A stretch of DNA of 64,000 nucleotides, taken from contig JADGNE010000044.1 in the NCBI GenBank assembly GCA_015234425.1, forward strand, positions 103,217-167,216, given 5' to 3'. Below, piece by piece: positions 36,334-45,423 of this stretch. The position numbers were made by a program, and so were the translations under genes. Source of the stretch: Devosia sp. Its GTDB lineage: Bacteria; Pseudomonadota; Alphaproteobacteria; Rhizobiales; Devosiaceae. The notes below the pieces were generated by a model, which saw nothing but the letters and a program-made list of their open reading frames with translations, was not told the origin of the DNA and did no database searches. The stretch's first letter is position 1. Each line of letters starts with the position of its first letter.

Positions 36334-37249
36334 CCGAGACGAGCTTGCTCTTGAGGTATTTGGCGACCAAAGCCTGGATGGGCGCGGCATTGACACCACT
36401 GGCGAGAAGGGCAGCATCCGCTACGGCTAGATGCTCCTCGCAGGTGAGGCGGGCCTGGCGCGCGCCGAAGATGGAAACGAGGGTCGCCTTGCCCTCGTCC
36501 TTGTTGACGTCCTTGCCGATGGCGAGCGGATCGGTGGATTTGTCCAGCAGGTCGTCTGCGGTCTGGAAGGCGAGGCCGAGGTGACGGGCGAATTTGCGGA
36601 TATGCGCGATCCGGTCATCCGGCATGTCGGCGAGAACGGCGCCCATCTCAGCTGAGGCGACAAAAAGCGTGCCGGTCTTGAGCCAGTTGAGGTTCTCGAT
36701 TTCCTTTTCGCCCACCAGTCCGGCGCGGCCATTGATGTCGATCTCCTGGCCGGCAACGAGGCCATTATGGCCCACGGCGTCCGAGAGGATTGCAGCAAGG
36801 CGCGTCCGAATGGAGGCGGGGATATCGAGTTCGGAAATGACGCCAAAGGCCCGGCTCAAAAGGGCAATCGCGCTGAGAATGGCTGTGGCCTGGCCGAAGG
36901 CAACATGGCTCGATGGCCGCTCGCGGCGCATGCTGGCGTCGTCCATGCAGGGCAGGTCATCAAGGATCAGCGAGGCCGTGTGGACCATCTCCACGGCGCA
37001 GCCCAGCACGAGGGCCGCCTCTTCCATCCCGGGGTCGGGATCGGCGATCATATAGAGCAGAACCGGGCGGAGACGCTTACTCGGCGCGAGCAGGGCATGC
37101 TTCATGGCGGCGGCGAGATTGGTGGGGATCGCGTCCGATCCCTCTATCATCCGCTCCAGACACGTCTCGACGCGTTCGCGAATAATGCGTGCGTCCTCAA
37201 GGGCTTGATGACCCGAATGCATGGCATCAATGCTATTCCTGGGGATCAT
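36323..37249 (-). CDS. crtE: Geranylgeranyl diphosphate synthase
   Basis: Trans-isoprenyl diphosphate synthase of 308 residues. The first aspartate-rich motif DDLPCMDD (97-104) has the two-residue insertion of type II GGPP/FPP synthases, KRLRPVL is nearby and the second DDxxD is DDLLD. GHNGLVAGQEIDI fits CrtE. The start at 37249 is ATG; ATG at 37222 is an alternative with AGGA upstream. It makes C20 GGPP for phytoene synthase. It is divergent from the isomerase gene fni across a 145-nt promoter region. Confidence 0.9.
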   Translation of the reverse strand: MIPRNSIDAMHSGHQALEDARIIRERVETCLERMIEGSDAIPTNLAAAMKHALLAPSKRLRPVLLYMIADPDPGMEEAALVLGCAVEMVHTASLILDDLPCMDDASMRRERPSSHVAFGQATAILSAIALLSRAFGVISELDIPASIRTRLAAILSDAVGHNGLVAGQEIDINGRAGLVGEKEIENLNWLKTGTLFVASAEMGAVLADMPDDRIAHIRKFARHLGLAFQTADDLLDKSTDPLAIGKDVNKDEGKATLVSIFGARQARLTCEEHLAVADAALLASGVNAAPIQALVAKYLKSKLVSDAG

Positions 37250-37394
37250 CCAGCATACCCCTGCCTGGAAACGCAGAAGAAGTGAACCAGAAACGGCGCT
37301 ACAACGTAAGAGCCAAAAGTAACCTGTCTGGGCAAGAAAATGGGTGCCCTTGCCCTAAATCCATCGCAGGCTGTCATGCTGAAGAGGCAATTCA

Positions 37395-38426
37395 TTGACT
37401 ATCAACCGTAAGAACGAGCATCTCGATATTGTCCTGGGCGGGCGAGGGGCGGCCTCGATCTCGGCTGGCTTTGACGATGTTAGATTTGAGCACGCTGCCC
37501 TCCCGGATCTGGATATGGACGATATCGGACTGGATACGCAGTTTGTCGGCAAGCGGATCAGTGCGCCGCTGCTCGTCAGTTCGATGACCGGCGGTCCGGC
37601 GCGGGCGGAAAGCATCAATGCCAATCTGGCCGTGGCCTGCGAAGAATTGGGGATTGCCCTGGCGGTCGGGTCGCAACGGGTGGCGCTCGACAGTGCGGCC
37701 GATGGCGGGCTGCGGCTCGATCTGCGGCGGCATGCGCCGACCATTCCGCTGCTCGCCAATTTCGGGGCGGCGCAGCTCAATCTGGGCTATGGCCTCGACG
37801 AGGCGCGGCGGGCGGTGGAGATGATCGGGGCAGACGCGCTGATCATTCATCTCAACCCGTTGCAGGAGGCGGTCCAGCCTGAAGGCGACCGTAACTGGCT
37901 GGGTTTGCTGGGTAAAATTGAGGCCCTTGCCAGGACGCTTTCGGTGCCTGTGGCCGTAAAGGAAGTGGGGTCGGGCATTTCTGGCCGGACTGCGCGGCGG
38001 CTGGTGGATGCCGGGGTAAGCATTATCGATGTGGCCGGAGCGGGTGGAACCAGCTGGGCTGCGGTTGAGGCCGAGCGGGCCCAGACGCCTCGACAGGCGG
38101 CGATTGCGCGGGCTTTTGTCAATTGGGGGCAGCCTACGGCCGAGGCGATCGCCGCGGTGCGGGCGGCCTGTCCGCGGGCGGTTGTGGTGGGTTCCGGCGG
38201 CGTTCGGGACGGGGTTGATGTGGCCAAGGCGATCCGGCTGGGCGCCGATGTGGTGGGGCAGGCGGCGGGGGTTCTGACCGCTGCGACCGAGTCTGCGGAG
38301 GCGGTGGTCGAGCATTTTTCGACCATTATCGGGCAGTTGCGGGTGGCGTGTTTCTGCACCGGATCTGCCAATCTGGCAGCGCTCAGAGTGGCCCCTTTGC
38401 AGTCACAGACGAGCCGAGTTCGTTAA
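37395..38426 (+). CDS. fni: Isopentenyl-diphosphate delta-isomerase, type 2
   Basis: FMN-dependent TIM-barrel isomerase of 343 residues that interconverts IPP and [13 protein letters not shown] opens the protein as in Fni/Idi2. It has SSMTGG, LALGSQR-like [46 protein letters not shown] and SGGVRDG. The start is TTG at 37395 with GAAGAGG upstream. It supplies DMAPP for GGPP synthesis next door. Type 2 isomerases are common in carotenoid loci of alphaproteobacteria. Confidence 0.94.
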   Translation: MTINRKNEHLDIVLGGRGAASISAGFDDVRFEHAALPDLDMDDIGLDTQFVGKRISAPLLVSSMTGGPARAESINANLAVACEELGIALAVGSQRVALDSAADGGLRLDLRRHAPTIPLLANFGAAQLNLGYGLDEARRAVEMIGADALIIHLNPLQEAVQPEGDRNWLGLLGKIEALARTLSVPVAVKEVGSGISGRTARRLVDAGVSIIDVAGAGGTSWAAVEAERAQTPRQAAIARAFVNWGQPTAEAIAAVRAACPRAVVVGSGGVRDGVDVAKAIRLGADVVGQAAGVLTAATESAEAVVEHFSTIIGQLRVACFCTGSANLAALRVAPLQSQTSRVR

Positions 38427-38474
38427 CAGACTGTTAGCATTGAGCGCAGCGACGTGTGAAAACGTACCGATGGC

Positions 38475-39410
38475 TCATGGCGCGTTTTTCTGGACGATGC
38501 AATTGCCCCCGGCGGCGAGAAGACGCTGGCAAAAGTCCTGCGCCTCCTCTCGGCTCTGGCGACCGACCATGGCGGAAAAACGCATGCGGTTCCCAAAACT
38601 GGGATTGCGAACGCCGATGAGCATGAGCTGCTCGGGACCGAGGACAGTTTCGAAGCGAGCTTGCGCGGTGGCGAAGCGGGAGCGGGCGGCATCGGCAGAG
38701 GCGTTCTGAGCGATCAGCACGCCCCAGGGCTGCCACTCGGCCGGGCTGATGGTCAAGTCGGGTCGTCGGACAGAGCGGGACATGTCGAGACAGGCGGTGT
38801 GGAAGTCCTTGTCCTTGTCGAGGGTGTAGTCGACCTCTCCGGCGATATCGGCCAGCCAGATGTCGACTGGGTGGCCGGTGATGATCTCGACGTAATTGCG
38901 CGTCTCGAGCGGCAGGCGACCGCCATTGTTGGCGACGTAGCGGCTGATCCGGCCTTCGCCACCATTATAGGCCGCCGCAGCGAGGCCGAGATTGCCGAAC
39001 TTCTGCTCGAGGAAGCGCAGATATTCGGCGGAGCGGGCCATGGCCTCGGCCGGATCGAAGGCATTGCCGAGACCGCGAAGGCGCGCCGTGCCGGGCATGA
39101 ACTGGGCAATGCCCTGGGCACCAGCAGGGCTGAGGGCCGCGGGGTCGAAGCGGCTCTCCTGCCAGAGGAGGCGGGCGAAGAAATCTGGAGGCAGCTGCCA
39201 GTGCGTCGCATAGGCGGCGATGGCCGAGCAGACGTCAGCCCGATAATTGGCCTCGGTGATGCAAATGCTGTCTGCGCCGAGCGCGTGGCAGGTGCCGGGA
39301 CTGGCACTCGACTCCGATTCCGATTGCGCCCGCGCCGCCGGCATGGCCTGAAACGACAGGAGCAGCAACAGCAGCCCGCGCCTCAGCCATGTCGAAAAAA
39401 ACTGCGCCAT
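38475..39410 (-). CDS. Lytic murein transglycosylase (SLT domain)
   Basis: Periplasmic enzyme of 311 residues. The signal peptide is LRRGLLLLLLSFQAMPAARAQ, cleaved about residue 28. The goose-lysozyme-like SLT domain has the catalytic Glu85 in LLWQESRFDP, then SPAGAQGIAQFMPGTA and AAAYNGGEGRISRY. The C-terminal part (RSRFATAQARFETVLG to the end) resembles a SPOR-like domain. It cuts peptidoglycan glycan strands to 1,6-anhydro ends. It stands alone, and a 62-nt gap separates it from the GntR gene. Confidence 0.9.
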   Translation of the reverse strand: MAQFFSTWLRRGLLLLLLSFQAMPAARAQSESESSASPGTCHALGADSICITEANYRADVCSAIAAYATHWQLPPDFFARLLWQESRFDPAALSPAGAQGIAQFMPGTARLRGLGNAFDPAEAMARSAEYLRFLEQKFGNLGLAAAAYNGGEGRISRYVANNGGRLPLETRNYVEIITGHPVDIWLADIAGEVDYTLDKDKDFHTACLDMSRSVRRPDLTISPAEWQPWGVLIAQNASADAARSRFATAQARFETVLGPEQLMLIGVRNPSFGNRMRFSAMVGRQSREEAQDFCQRLLAAGGNCIVQKNAP

Positions 39411-39472
39411 GACGGCATCTTGGCGACACGGTGGCCAGTCGGCAAATCACAGAAGCGCCGGGGCGGTCGAAA

Positions 39473-40150
39473 TCAGGAAAAGAAGGTGTTGAACCGTTCG
39501 TAGGACTGTTCGACGTGCGCGCGCATCGCCTGTTCGGCGCGGTCGGGATCGCGCGCCTTGAGGGCGGCGATGAGATCGGCATGCTCCATATTGGCGGTGG
39601 AGGCAGCCTGCTGGTGGTGGAAGAGGCGGAACAGATGCATGTGGATATGTAGATTGGCGAGCGTTTCCTGGACCAGATCATTGCCGCTGGCCTGGGCGAC
39701 GAGATCGTGGAACTGGCCGTCGAGCCGGGCGAATTCGCTGTAGCTGACCTTGCCCTGGCCGGTGAGCGACATTTCCTCGGCAAGACGCTCGAGGGTGGCG
39801 AACTGCTCGTCGGTGATCATGGATGCGGCCTTGCGGGCGGCGAAGGGCTCGAGCAGCAGGCGCAACTCATAGAGCTGTTCGAAACGGGCCCGATCCATCT
39901 GGGTGGACGCGCTGAAGCCGATGAGATGGGTTTTGACGACGAGGCCCTGTGCCTCAAGGCGTGACAGCGCTTCGCGGATAGGGGTCTGCGACACGCCGAG
40001 TTCGCGCGCGAGATTGTCGATTGAGATCCGCGAGCCGGGAAGAATGTTCTGGCTCATCAGCTGCGCATAGATAGTGTTGTACACCTCGTCGCCCAGACGC
40101 GGCGGACGCTTGATCGGGTTGCTTGGCGTCTGATTGACCGGCGTTGCCAT
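39473..40150 (-). CDS. GntR-family regulator, FCD subfamily
   Basis: Regulator of 225 residues. The winged helix (ISIDNLARELGVSQTPIREALSRLEAQGLV) is at residues about 42-72, and the helical FCD domain holds Asp and His metal ligands (ARLDGQFHDLVAQASGN, HADLIAALKARD). It is divergent from the dehydrogenase operon at 40401. AT-rich sites of the form TATCCTATCGTATCC lie between the two genes and recur before other operons in this region, so it is the likely master regulator. Confidence 0.88.
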   Translation of the reverse strand: MATPVNQTPSNPIKRPPRLGDEVYNTIYAQLMSQNILPGSRISIDNLARELGVSQTPIREALSRLEAQGLVVKTHLIGFSASTQMDRARFEQLYELRLLLEPFAARKAASMITDEQFATLERLAEEMSLTGQGKVSYSEFARLDGQFHDLVAQASGNDLVQETLANLHIHMHLFRLFHHQQAASTANMEHADLIAALKARDPDRAEQAMRAHVEQSYERFNTFFS

Positions 40151-40185
40151 GACGGGAAATCCTCATCTCAAGGGAGCAGGAGCAC

Positions 40186-40287
40186 TATCCTATCGTATCC
40201 TTTTTGAAAACGCGGCGAAAAGAGAAGTTGCGTTTGACATCGAGATACAAGACGCATAGTGCTGAAACTAAATCATATAGGATATAT
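40186..40287. promoter_or_regulatory. Putative FCD-GntR operator region
   Basis: Within this 250-nt gap, TATCCTATCGTATCC (40186-40200) and ATCATATAGGATATAT (40272-40287) share an ATACGATAGGATAT-like core in opposite orientation. Both are AT-rich in a GC-rich region and lie in the divergent promoter of the GntR gene and the dehydrogenase operon. The core recurs at 45342 and 49033. Otherwise the gap holds no gene I can support. Confidence 0.55.
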
Positions 40288-40400
40288 CTGGTGCTGTTTT
40301 GCGGGCCCCGTCAAGATCATGCTTTGATCGGGAACCAGCGGCGCGGCACCGGCCGAGACACCATAAGTTCGGTGCCCGAAGGATTGGAGAGTGAATAGAC

Positions 40401-41390
40401 ATGCCCTTAGTGCCTGTCACTGAAATTCGCAGCGTAGCCGACCGGGTTCTGGCGGCAGCGGGTGTTCCGGCGGAAAATGCGGTGCTGCAACGCGAGCTTT
40501 TGCTCGACGCCGAAATGCGCGGCATTGCCTCGCACGGATTGCTGCGCCTGCCGCGGCTGGTGGAGCGGATCGCCAATGGCGTCGCCGATCCGGTCACGCG
40601 GGGCCGGCACGAATGGACGGCGCCGGGGTTTCTCAAGGTCGATGGTCAGCAGGGGCTCGGTCCCGTGGTGGCGCAGGCCGCAATCGACGCAGCAATGGAC
40701 CGCGCCGCGACGCAGGGCGTGGCGGTGGCAGCTGTAGCCAATGCCAATCACATCGGCATGCTGGGCTTTTACGCCGACCGCGTGGCGACGGCCGGAAAAT
40801 GCCTGATCGCTTTTTCGACCAGCGAAGCCCTGGTGCATCCCTGGGGCGGACGCCGGGCGATGATCGGCACCAACCCCATCGCCATCGGCATGCCGACAGG
40901 CGAAGGCATCTTCATGATGGATACGGCCACGAGCATCATCTCCATGGGGGAGGTTCACGACCATGCCAATCGCGGTGTGGCGCTGCCGCCGGGCATGGCG
41001 CTCGATGAGGACGGCAATCCGACGACGGACGCGGCGGCCGCGCGAGACGGGGCGATTGCGCCGTTCGGCGGGGCAAAGGGCTATGCGCTGGGTCTGGCCT
41101 TTGAGCTCATGCTCAGTGCCCTCGCAGGGGCTGCTATTGGCCGTGAGGTGAAGGGCACGCTTGATTCCACGGAGCCCTGCAACAAGGCTGATCTGTTCAT
41201 CGTTATCGACCAGGACCTAGCCCCGGTCGCGGGCTTCCTTGACCTGTTGCGCGCCGAGATGCCTGCACAAGGGTTTGACGGCGTCCGCATTCCGGGGGAG
41301 CGCGGACGGGCCCTGGCGGCGCAGGCCCAGTCGAACGGCATCAATGTGGCGGACGTGATCTGGACGCGCCTGCAAGAACTGGCCGCATAG
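40401..41390 (+). CDS. Malate/L-lactate-type NAD(P)-dependent dehydrogenase
   Basis: Oxidoreductase of 329 residues of the Ldh2/MDH2 family, which also holds ureidoglycolate dehydrogenase and sulfolactate dehydrogenase ComC. It shows ASHGLLRLPRL near the N-terminus, ANANHIGMLGFYADR with the catalytic His, GTNPIAIGMPT and the FGGAKGYALGLAFELM loop. It oxidises a 2-hydroxy acid to the keto acid. It is the first gene of a three-gene operon with an Fe-alcohol dehydrogenase and an aldehyde dehydrogenase. No sulfolactate lyase is seen, so a sulfonate role is not shown. Confidence 0.87.
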   Translation: MPLVPVTEIRSVADRVLAAAGVPAENAVLQRELLLDAEMRGIASHGLLRLPRLVERIANGVADPVTRGRHEWTAPGFLKVDGQQGLGPVVAQAAIDAAMDRAATQGVAVAAVANANHIGMLGFYADRVATAGKCLIAFSTSEALVHPWGGRRAMIGTNPIAIGMPTGEGIFMMDTATSIISMGEVHDHANRGVALPPGMALDEDGNPTTDAAAARDGAIAPFGGAKGYALGLAFELMLSALAGAAIGREVKGTLDSTEPCNKADLFIVIDQDLAPVAGFLDLLRAEMPAQGFDGVRIPGERGRALAAQAQSNGINVADVIWTRLQELAA

Positions 41391-41415
41391 GCGGCAAAAG
41401 AATAGGGACTGGACC

Positions 41416-42660
41416 ATGTTTGGCGCATTTCGCTCGCCTCGCACCGTAGTTTTCGGCCACGGCCAGATCGGCTCGCTGGCGGGCCATGTGGCCGCTTTTG
41501 GCAAGAAGCCTCTGCTGGTTACTGATCAGCGTCTGGCCAATGACCCGGCCTTTGCCGCGGCAAAGGCTGCGCTCGTCGCTGCGGGGCTGGATGTCGGCGT
41601 TTTTGCCGATGTAGAGGCCGAACTGCCGGCGCATTGCCTGGAGGCGGGCATTGCTGCGGCCCGGGAATTTGATGCCGATGTGATCGTCGGTATTGGTGGC
41701 GGCAGCTGCATCGATGCGGCCAAGATCATTGCCCTGATCGCGGCGCATGGCGGGGCTATCTCCGACTATTATGGCGAGCTGAAAGTGCCGGGGCCGATCG
41801 TGCCGGTGATTGCAGTGCCGACGACGGCGGGGACCGGCTCGGAAGTGACGCCGGTGGCGGTGATTGCCGATCCGGGGAAGGCCGTAAAGGTCGGACTGTC
41901 GAGCCCCCACCTCTTGCCGCAGGTGGCGATCTGCGATCCTGACCTGACGGCCAGCTGCCCGCCGGGGCTGACCGCCTATTCGGGCGCCGACGCACTGGTC
42001 CATGCCATCGAGGCGTTTACGACGGCGCGGCGGGCGGAAGACCCCAAAATCACTCTCGAGCATGTATTCGTCGGCAAGAACGCCTTTACCGATGCTTTTG
42101 CGCGCGCGGCGATCGTCAATATCGGGCGCAGCCTCGCCCGGGCCGTGGCCGATGGCAGCGATGGCGCGGCGCGCGCAGATGTGATGCTTGGCGCGACGCA
42201 GGCCGGGCTGGCCTTCGGGACGGCGGGAACGTCGATCTGCCACGCGGTGCAATATCCGGTTGGGGCGCTGACCCATACGGCCCATGGGCTGGGCGTGGCG
42301 CTGATGCTGCCCTATGCGCTGGAGTTCAATCGCAACCATGCGCTCGCCGATATTGCCGAAATCGGGCGGATGATGGGATTTGCCGCCGATGATCAATGTG
42401 ACGAAGCGGCAGTGGATGCCTGCATCGCCGGGATTGCGGCGCTGCTCAAGGAAATTGGCATCCCATCGACGCTGGCCGAGATCGGGGTGGCGGAAAAGGA
42501 TCTGGGCTGGATTGCGGAGCAGGCGCTGGGCGCCAACCGGCTGATCAAGAACAATCCGCGCCCGGTCGACCGGGCCGGCATGGATCAGCTCGTTGCCGCG
42601 GCATTTGCCGGCGACCGAGCGATGCTCAATGACAAAGTCTGTGTTGAAGGGGTGCGCTGA
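41416..42660 (+). CDS. Iron-containing alcohol dehydrogenase
   Basis: Group III alcohol dehydrogenase of 414 residues. It has the NAD-binding GIGGGSCIDAAKIIAL, the substrate-loop VPTTAGTGSEVTPVAV and metal ligands in YSGADALVHAIEAF and VQYPVGALTHTAHG. It oxidises a primary alcohol or hydroxy acid to an aldehyde, which the aldehyde dehydrogenase encoded next would convert to an acid. ATG 41416 follows the first gene by 25 nt. Its stop shares one base with the next start (TGATG). Confidence 0.9.
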   Translation: MFGAFRSPRTVVFGHGQIGSLAGHVAAFGKKPLLVTDQRLANDPAFAAAKAALVAAGLDVGVFADVEAELPAHCLEAGIAAAREFDADVIVGIGGGSCIDAAKIIALIAAHGGAISDYYGELKVPGPIVPVIAVPTTAGTGSEVTPVAVIADPGKAVKVGLSSPHLLPQVAICDPDLTASCPPGLTAYSGADALVHAIEAFTTARRAEDPKITLEHVFVGKNAFTDAFARAAIVNIGRSLARAVADGSDGAARADVMLGATQAGLAFGTAGTSICHAVQYPVGALTHTAHGLGVALMLPYALEFNRNHALADIAEIGRMMGFAADDQCDEAAVDACIAGIAALLKEIGIPSTLAEIGVAEKDLGWIAEQALGANRLIKNNPRPVDRAGMDQLVAAAFAGDRAMLNDKVCVEGVR

Positions 42661-44126
42661 TGTCCACTGATTACTCCCTGTCTTTCGACCCGTCCAACGT
42701 GCCGAACAATCTCTTCATCGGCGGGCAATGGCGGGATGGCAGCGCCGAGGGCCGGCTGGATGTCGTCGACCCCTCGACCGGCACAGTGATTTCCAGCGTG
42801 GCCAATGCCTCGGTGGAGGATGCGCTGGCGGCTGTAAGCGCCGCGCATGACGCCGCGTCCGGCTGGGCGGCGACGCCGCCGCGCAAACGGTCCGAAATTC
42901 TGCGGCGCTGCTTTGAGCTGATGGTTGAGCGCGAGCAGATGCTGGCCGAACTGATCAGCCTCGAAAACGGCAAGGCGCTGCCCGATGCCGAGGGCGAAGT
43001 GGCCTATGCCGCCGAGTTCTTCCGCTGGTTTTCCGAAGAGGCCGTACGGCTCAATGGCGATATTTCGGTGTCGCCGAGCGGGGCAAATCGGATCGTGGTG
43101 CAGTATCAGCCGATTGGTGTTTCCGTTCTGGTGACGCCGTGGAACTTTCCGGCGGCGATGGCGACGCGAAAGATTGCGCCGGCGCTGGCGGCGGGATGCA
43201 CGGTGGTGCTCAAGCCCGCCACCGAAACGCCGCTGACCGCCTATGCGCTGGCCGAGATCTACGCCGAGGCAGGCGTGCCGGCCGGGGTGGTCAATGTGAT
43301 CACGACGTCAAAGTCCGGGGCGACCGTGAGCGCCATGCTTCATGATCCGCGTGTGCGGAAGCTCAGCTTCACCGGTTCAACCGAAGTCGGCCGCAAGCTG
43401 TTGCGCGAGGCGGCCGACCAGGTGATTTCCTGCTCGATGGAGCTGGGGGGCAATGCGCCCTTCATCGTCTTTGACGACGCCGATCTCGAAAAGGCGCTGG
43501 ATGGCGCCATGGTCGCCAAGATGCGCAATGGCGGGGAGGCCTGCACGGCGGCTAATCGCTTCTTCGTGCAGGAGGGGATTCTGGACGCCTTCTCCAAGGG
43601 GCTGGCCGAGCGCATGGGCGCGATGAAGCTGGGGCGCGGCTATGACAAGGGCGTGCAATGCGGCCCGCTGGTCAACCAGGATGCGCTGGACCGGATCAGC
43701 GGCTGGGTGGACGACGCCAAGGGGCAGGGGGCGCAGGTTCTGACCGGGGGCACGGCGCCGGGCGGGAACGGGTTTTATTATCCGCCGACCGTGCTCACGA
43801 ACGTGCCCGCGGACTCGCCGCTGGTGCGCGACGAGATTTTCGGGCCGATCGCGCCGATCGCCAGCTTCAAGACAGAAGATGAGGCGATCGCGCGGGCAAA
43901 TGACACCGAATATGGGCTGATCGCCTATGTGTTCACCGAGGATCTCAAGCGCGGGCTGCAGGTATCGGAAAAGCTCGAAGCCGGCATGATCGGGCTCAAC
44001 CGCGGTCTGGCCTCGGACCCGGCGGCGCCGTTTGGCGGGGTCAAGCAGAGCGGGCTGGGCCGCGAGGGCGCCCACCATGGCATCCTAGAATTCTGCGAGG
44101 CCAAGTATATCGCAGTGAGCTGGTAA
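42660..44126 (+). CDS. Aldehyde dehydrogenase (GabD-like)
   Basis: NAD(P)-dependent aldehyde dehydrogenase of 488 residues. The Rossmann part has [21 protein letters not shown] and [11 protein letters not shown]; the catalytic Glu is in MELGGNAPF and the catalytic Cys in [12 protein letters not shown]. The pattern SW at the C-terminus and [18 protein letters not shown] fit succinate-semialdehyde-type enzymes. With the two dehydrogenases upstream it completes an alcohol to acid module. A GC-rich hairpin lies before the opposing lacI-type gene. Confidence 0.92.
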   Translation: MSTDYSLSFDPSNVPNNLFIGGQWRDGSAEGRLDVVDPSTGTVISSVANASVEDALAAVSAAHDAASGWAATPPRKRSEILRRCFELMVEREQMLAELISLENGKALPDAEGEVAYAAEFFRWFSEEAVRLNGDISVSPSGANRIVVQYQPIGVSVLVTPWNFPAAMATRKIAPALAAGCTVVLKPATETPLTAYALAEIYAEAGVPAGVVNVITTSKSGATVSAMLHDPRVRKLSFTGSTEVGRKLLREAADQVISCSMELGGNAPFIVFDDADLEKALDGAMVAKMRNGGEACTAANRFFVQEGILDAFSKGLAERMGAMKLGRGYDKGVQCGPLVNQDALDRISGWVDDAKGQGAQVLTGGTAPGGNGFYYPPTVLTNVPADSPLVRDEIFGPIAPIASFKTEDEAIARANDTEYGLIAYVFTEDLKRGLQVSEKLEAGMIGLNRGLASDPAAPFGGVKQSGLGREGAHHGILEFCEAKYIAVSW

Positions 44127-44135
44127 GATCGGATG

Positions 44136-44165
44136 GGCCGCGGGGTCCCAGGGGGAGCCGCGGCC
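44136..44165. terminator. GC-rich hairpin between convergent genes
   Basis: GGCCGCGG (44136-44143) pairs perfectly with CCGCGGCC (44158-44165) over a 14-nt loop. It has no T run in either direction and slightly overlaps the stop of the LacI gene. It may act as a bidirectional terminator or transcript end stabiliser. Confidence 0.5.
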
Positions 44166-45241
44166 TAGCCGGCTGGCAGATAGGGGTGGTCGATCTGTTC
44201 GGGATCGACAGCGGCCATGGTTGAATGGCGAATGAAAAGCTCGCCCGGCAGCGCGTATTGCGCGGGGGTGAAGGGTTCGCCGGACAATTGTGCGACGATG
44301 AGCTCGATGGTTTTTTCGACCATGGCATCGACCGGCTGGCGAAAGGTGGTCAGAGAATAGCGCGGCCATTCGGTCATCGGGACATTATCGAAGCCGGCGA
44401 TGGCGATGTCTTCGGGAATCTTCTTGTTGAGGCGATCGCGCAGGGCGTCATAGCCGCCAAAAGCGAGCACATCATTGGCAAAGAAAACCGCATCAGTGCG
44501 GTTTGCCGTGCCAATTTCGAGGCCCGCACGATAGCCCGCCTGGTAGCTGTACTCGCCACCTGGAATGGAATGGGTCAGCGTCATCCCCAGTTCGGCGACC
44601 CGGGTGATGAAGGCGTTCTGACGTTCGAGATTTGTCGAGGTGTGCGAGAGGCCGCCGACAAAGGCAACGCGATGCTTGCCGATGGCGTGGAAGTGGTCGG
44701 CGATGGCGCGGGCGCCTTCGACATTGTTGCAGCTCACCGAGGTGAGGCTCTGTTCTGGAACGCTGCGGTTGACGAGAACGGCGGCACGCCCCTCGGTTGC
44801 CCAGCGCAGGGATGCGCCCGAGAGCACGGTGGCTGAAATCACCACCACAGCATCAACATTGTATTTGCGCAGGGCGACCAGCTGTTCCTCGATATTGGAG
44901 CCGCGGGTGATGTTGAACATCAGGCTCTGCATTCCGACGCGCTGCAGCTCGCGAGAGAGCTTTTCGATCAGCAGCGGATAGAAGGGGTTGAGCATCTCGG
45001 ACACCACGATGCCGGCGATGTTGCTGCGACGGGTCGACAGCATCGAGGCGATGGCATTGGGCTGGTAGTCGAGCTCCTCGGCGGCGCGCAGGATGCGTTG
45101 GCGCATTTCGGCCGAGATGGAAGCTCCGGGGGTGAAGGCGCGCGAAATCGCCGACTGGCTGACGCCCAGAAGCTGCGCCAATTCCCTTGCCGTGATGGGC
45201 GATTTGCGCGCCACAGTTCTACTGTCCGGCGTCGTTGTCAT
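44165..45241 (-). CDS. LacI-family transcriptional regulator
   Basis: Regulator of 358 residues. The helix-turn-helix and hinge (ITARELAQLLGVSQSAISRAF, ISAEMRQRILRAAEELDYQPN) cover residues 17-70, followed by a periplasmic-binding-like effector domain. ATG at 45241 faces the CoA-transferase operon. Two palindromes of LacI type (TTGCATGCGGATGCAA and a variant) lie in the 180-nt gap, and a third lies upstream of the operon at 49192, so it probably controls both transcripts. Confidence 0.9.
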   Translation of the reverse strand: MTTTPDSRTVARKSPITARELAQLLGVSQSAISRAFTPGASISAEMRQRILRAAEELDYQPNAIASMLSTRRSNIAGIVVSEMLNPFYPLLIEKLSRELQRVGMQSLMFNITRGSNIEEQLVALRKYNVDAVVVISATVLSGASLRWATEGRAAVLVNRSVPEQSLTSVSCNNVEGARAIADHFHAIGKHRVAFVGGLSHTSTNLERQNAFITRVAELGMTLTHSIPGGEYSYQAGYRAGLEIGTANRTDAVFFANDVLAFGGYDALRDRLNKKIPEDIAIAGFDNVPMTEWPRYSLTTFRQPVDAMVEKTIELIVAQLSGEPFTPAQYALPGELFIRHSTMAAVDPEQIDHPYLPAG

Positions 45242-45300
45242 AACCCCTCACTCGTTTCCCCATAGGCAGCATAGCCGAGATTCAGCGCCGCGCCAATTTG

Positions 45301-45339
45301 TTGCAAGCGGATGCAATCTGATATTGCATGCGGATGCAA
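45301..45339. promoter_or_regulatory. Tandem LacI-type operators
   Basis: TTGCAAGCGGATGCAA (45301-45316) and TTGCATGCGGATGCAA (45324-45339) are spaced 23 nt apart, start to start. The second is TTGCAT-N4-ATGCAA, a perfect inverted repeat; the first has one arm changed. A third copy identical over 17 nt lies at 49053. They suit the LacI regulator encoded next to them. Confidence 0.7.
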
Positions 45340-45341
45340 AC

Positions 45342-45357
45342 ATATCCTATCGTATTC
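45342..45357. promoter_or_regulatory. FCD-GntR operator-like site
   Basis: ATATCCTATCGTATTC shares TATCCTATCGTAT with the site at 40186, upstream of the dehydrogenase operon. It lies two bases past the second LacI-type operator and 66 nt before the CoA-transferase start, so this promoter may answer to both regulators. Confidence 0.55.
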
Positions 45358-45423
45358 TGGCGATCGCCATAAGGGTCGGTTCAGAAGCCATGGTGTCGCA
45401 GTGTAAGGTGTGGAGGAAAAGGC

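Noticed and set aside
40204-40398. 64-codon frame in the divergent promoter gap
   Set aside because: No ribosome site and no conserved-looking sequence; the place is better explained by operators.
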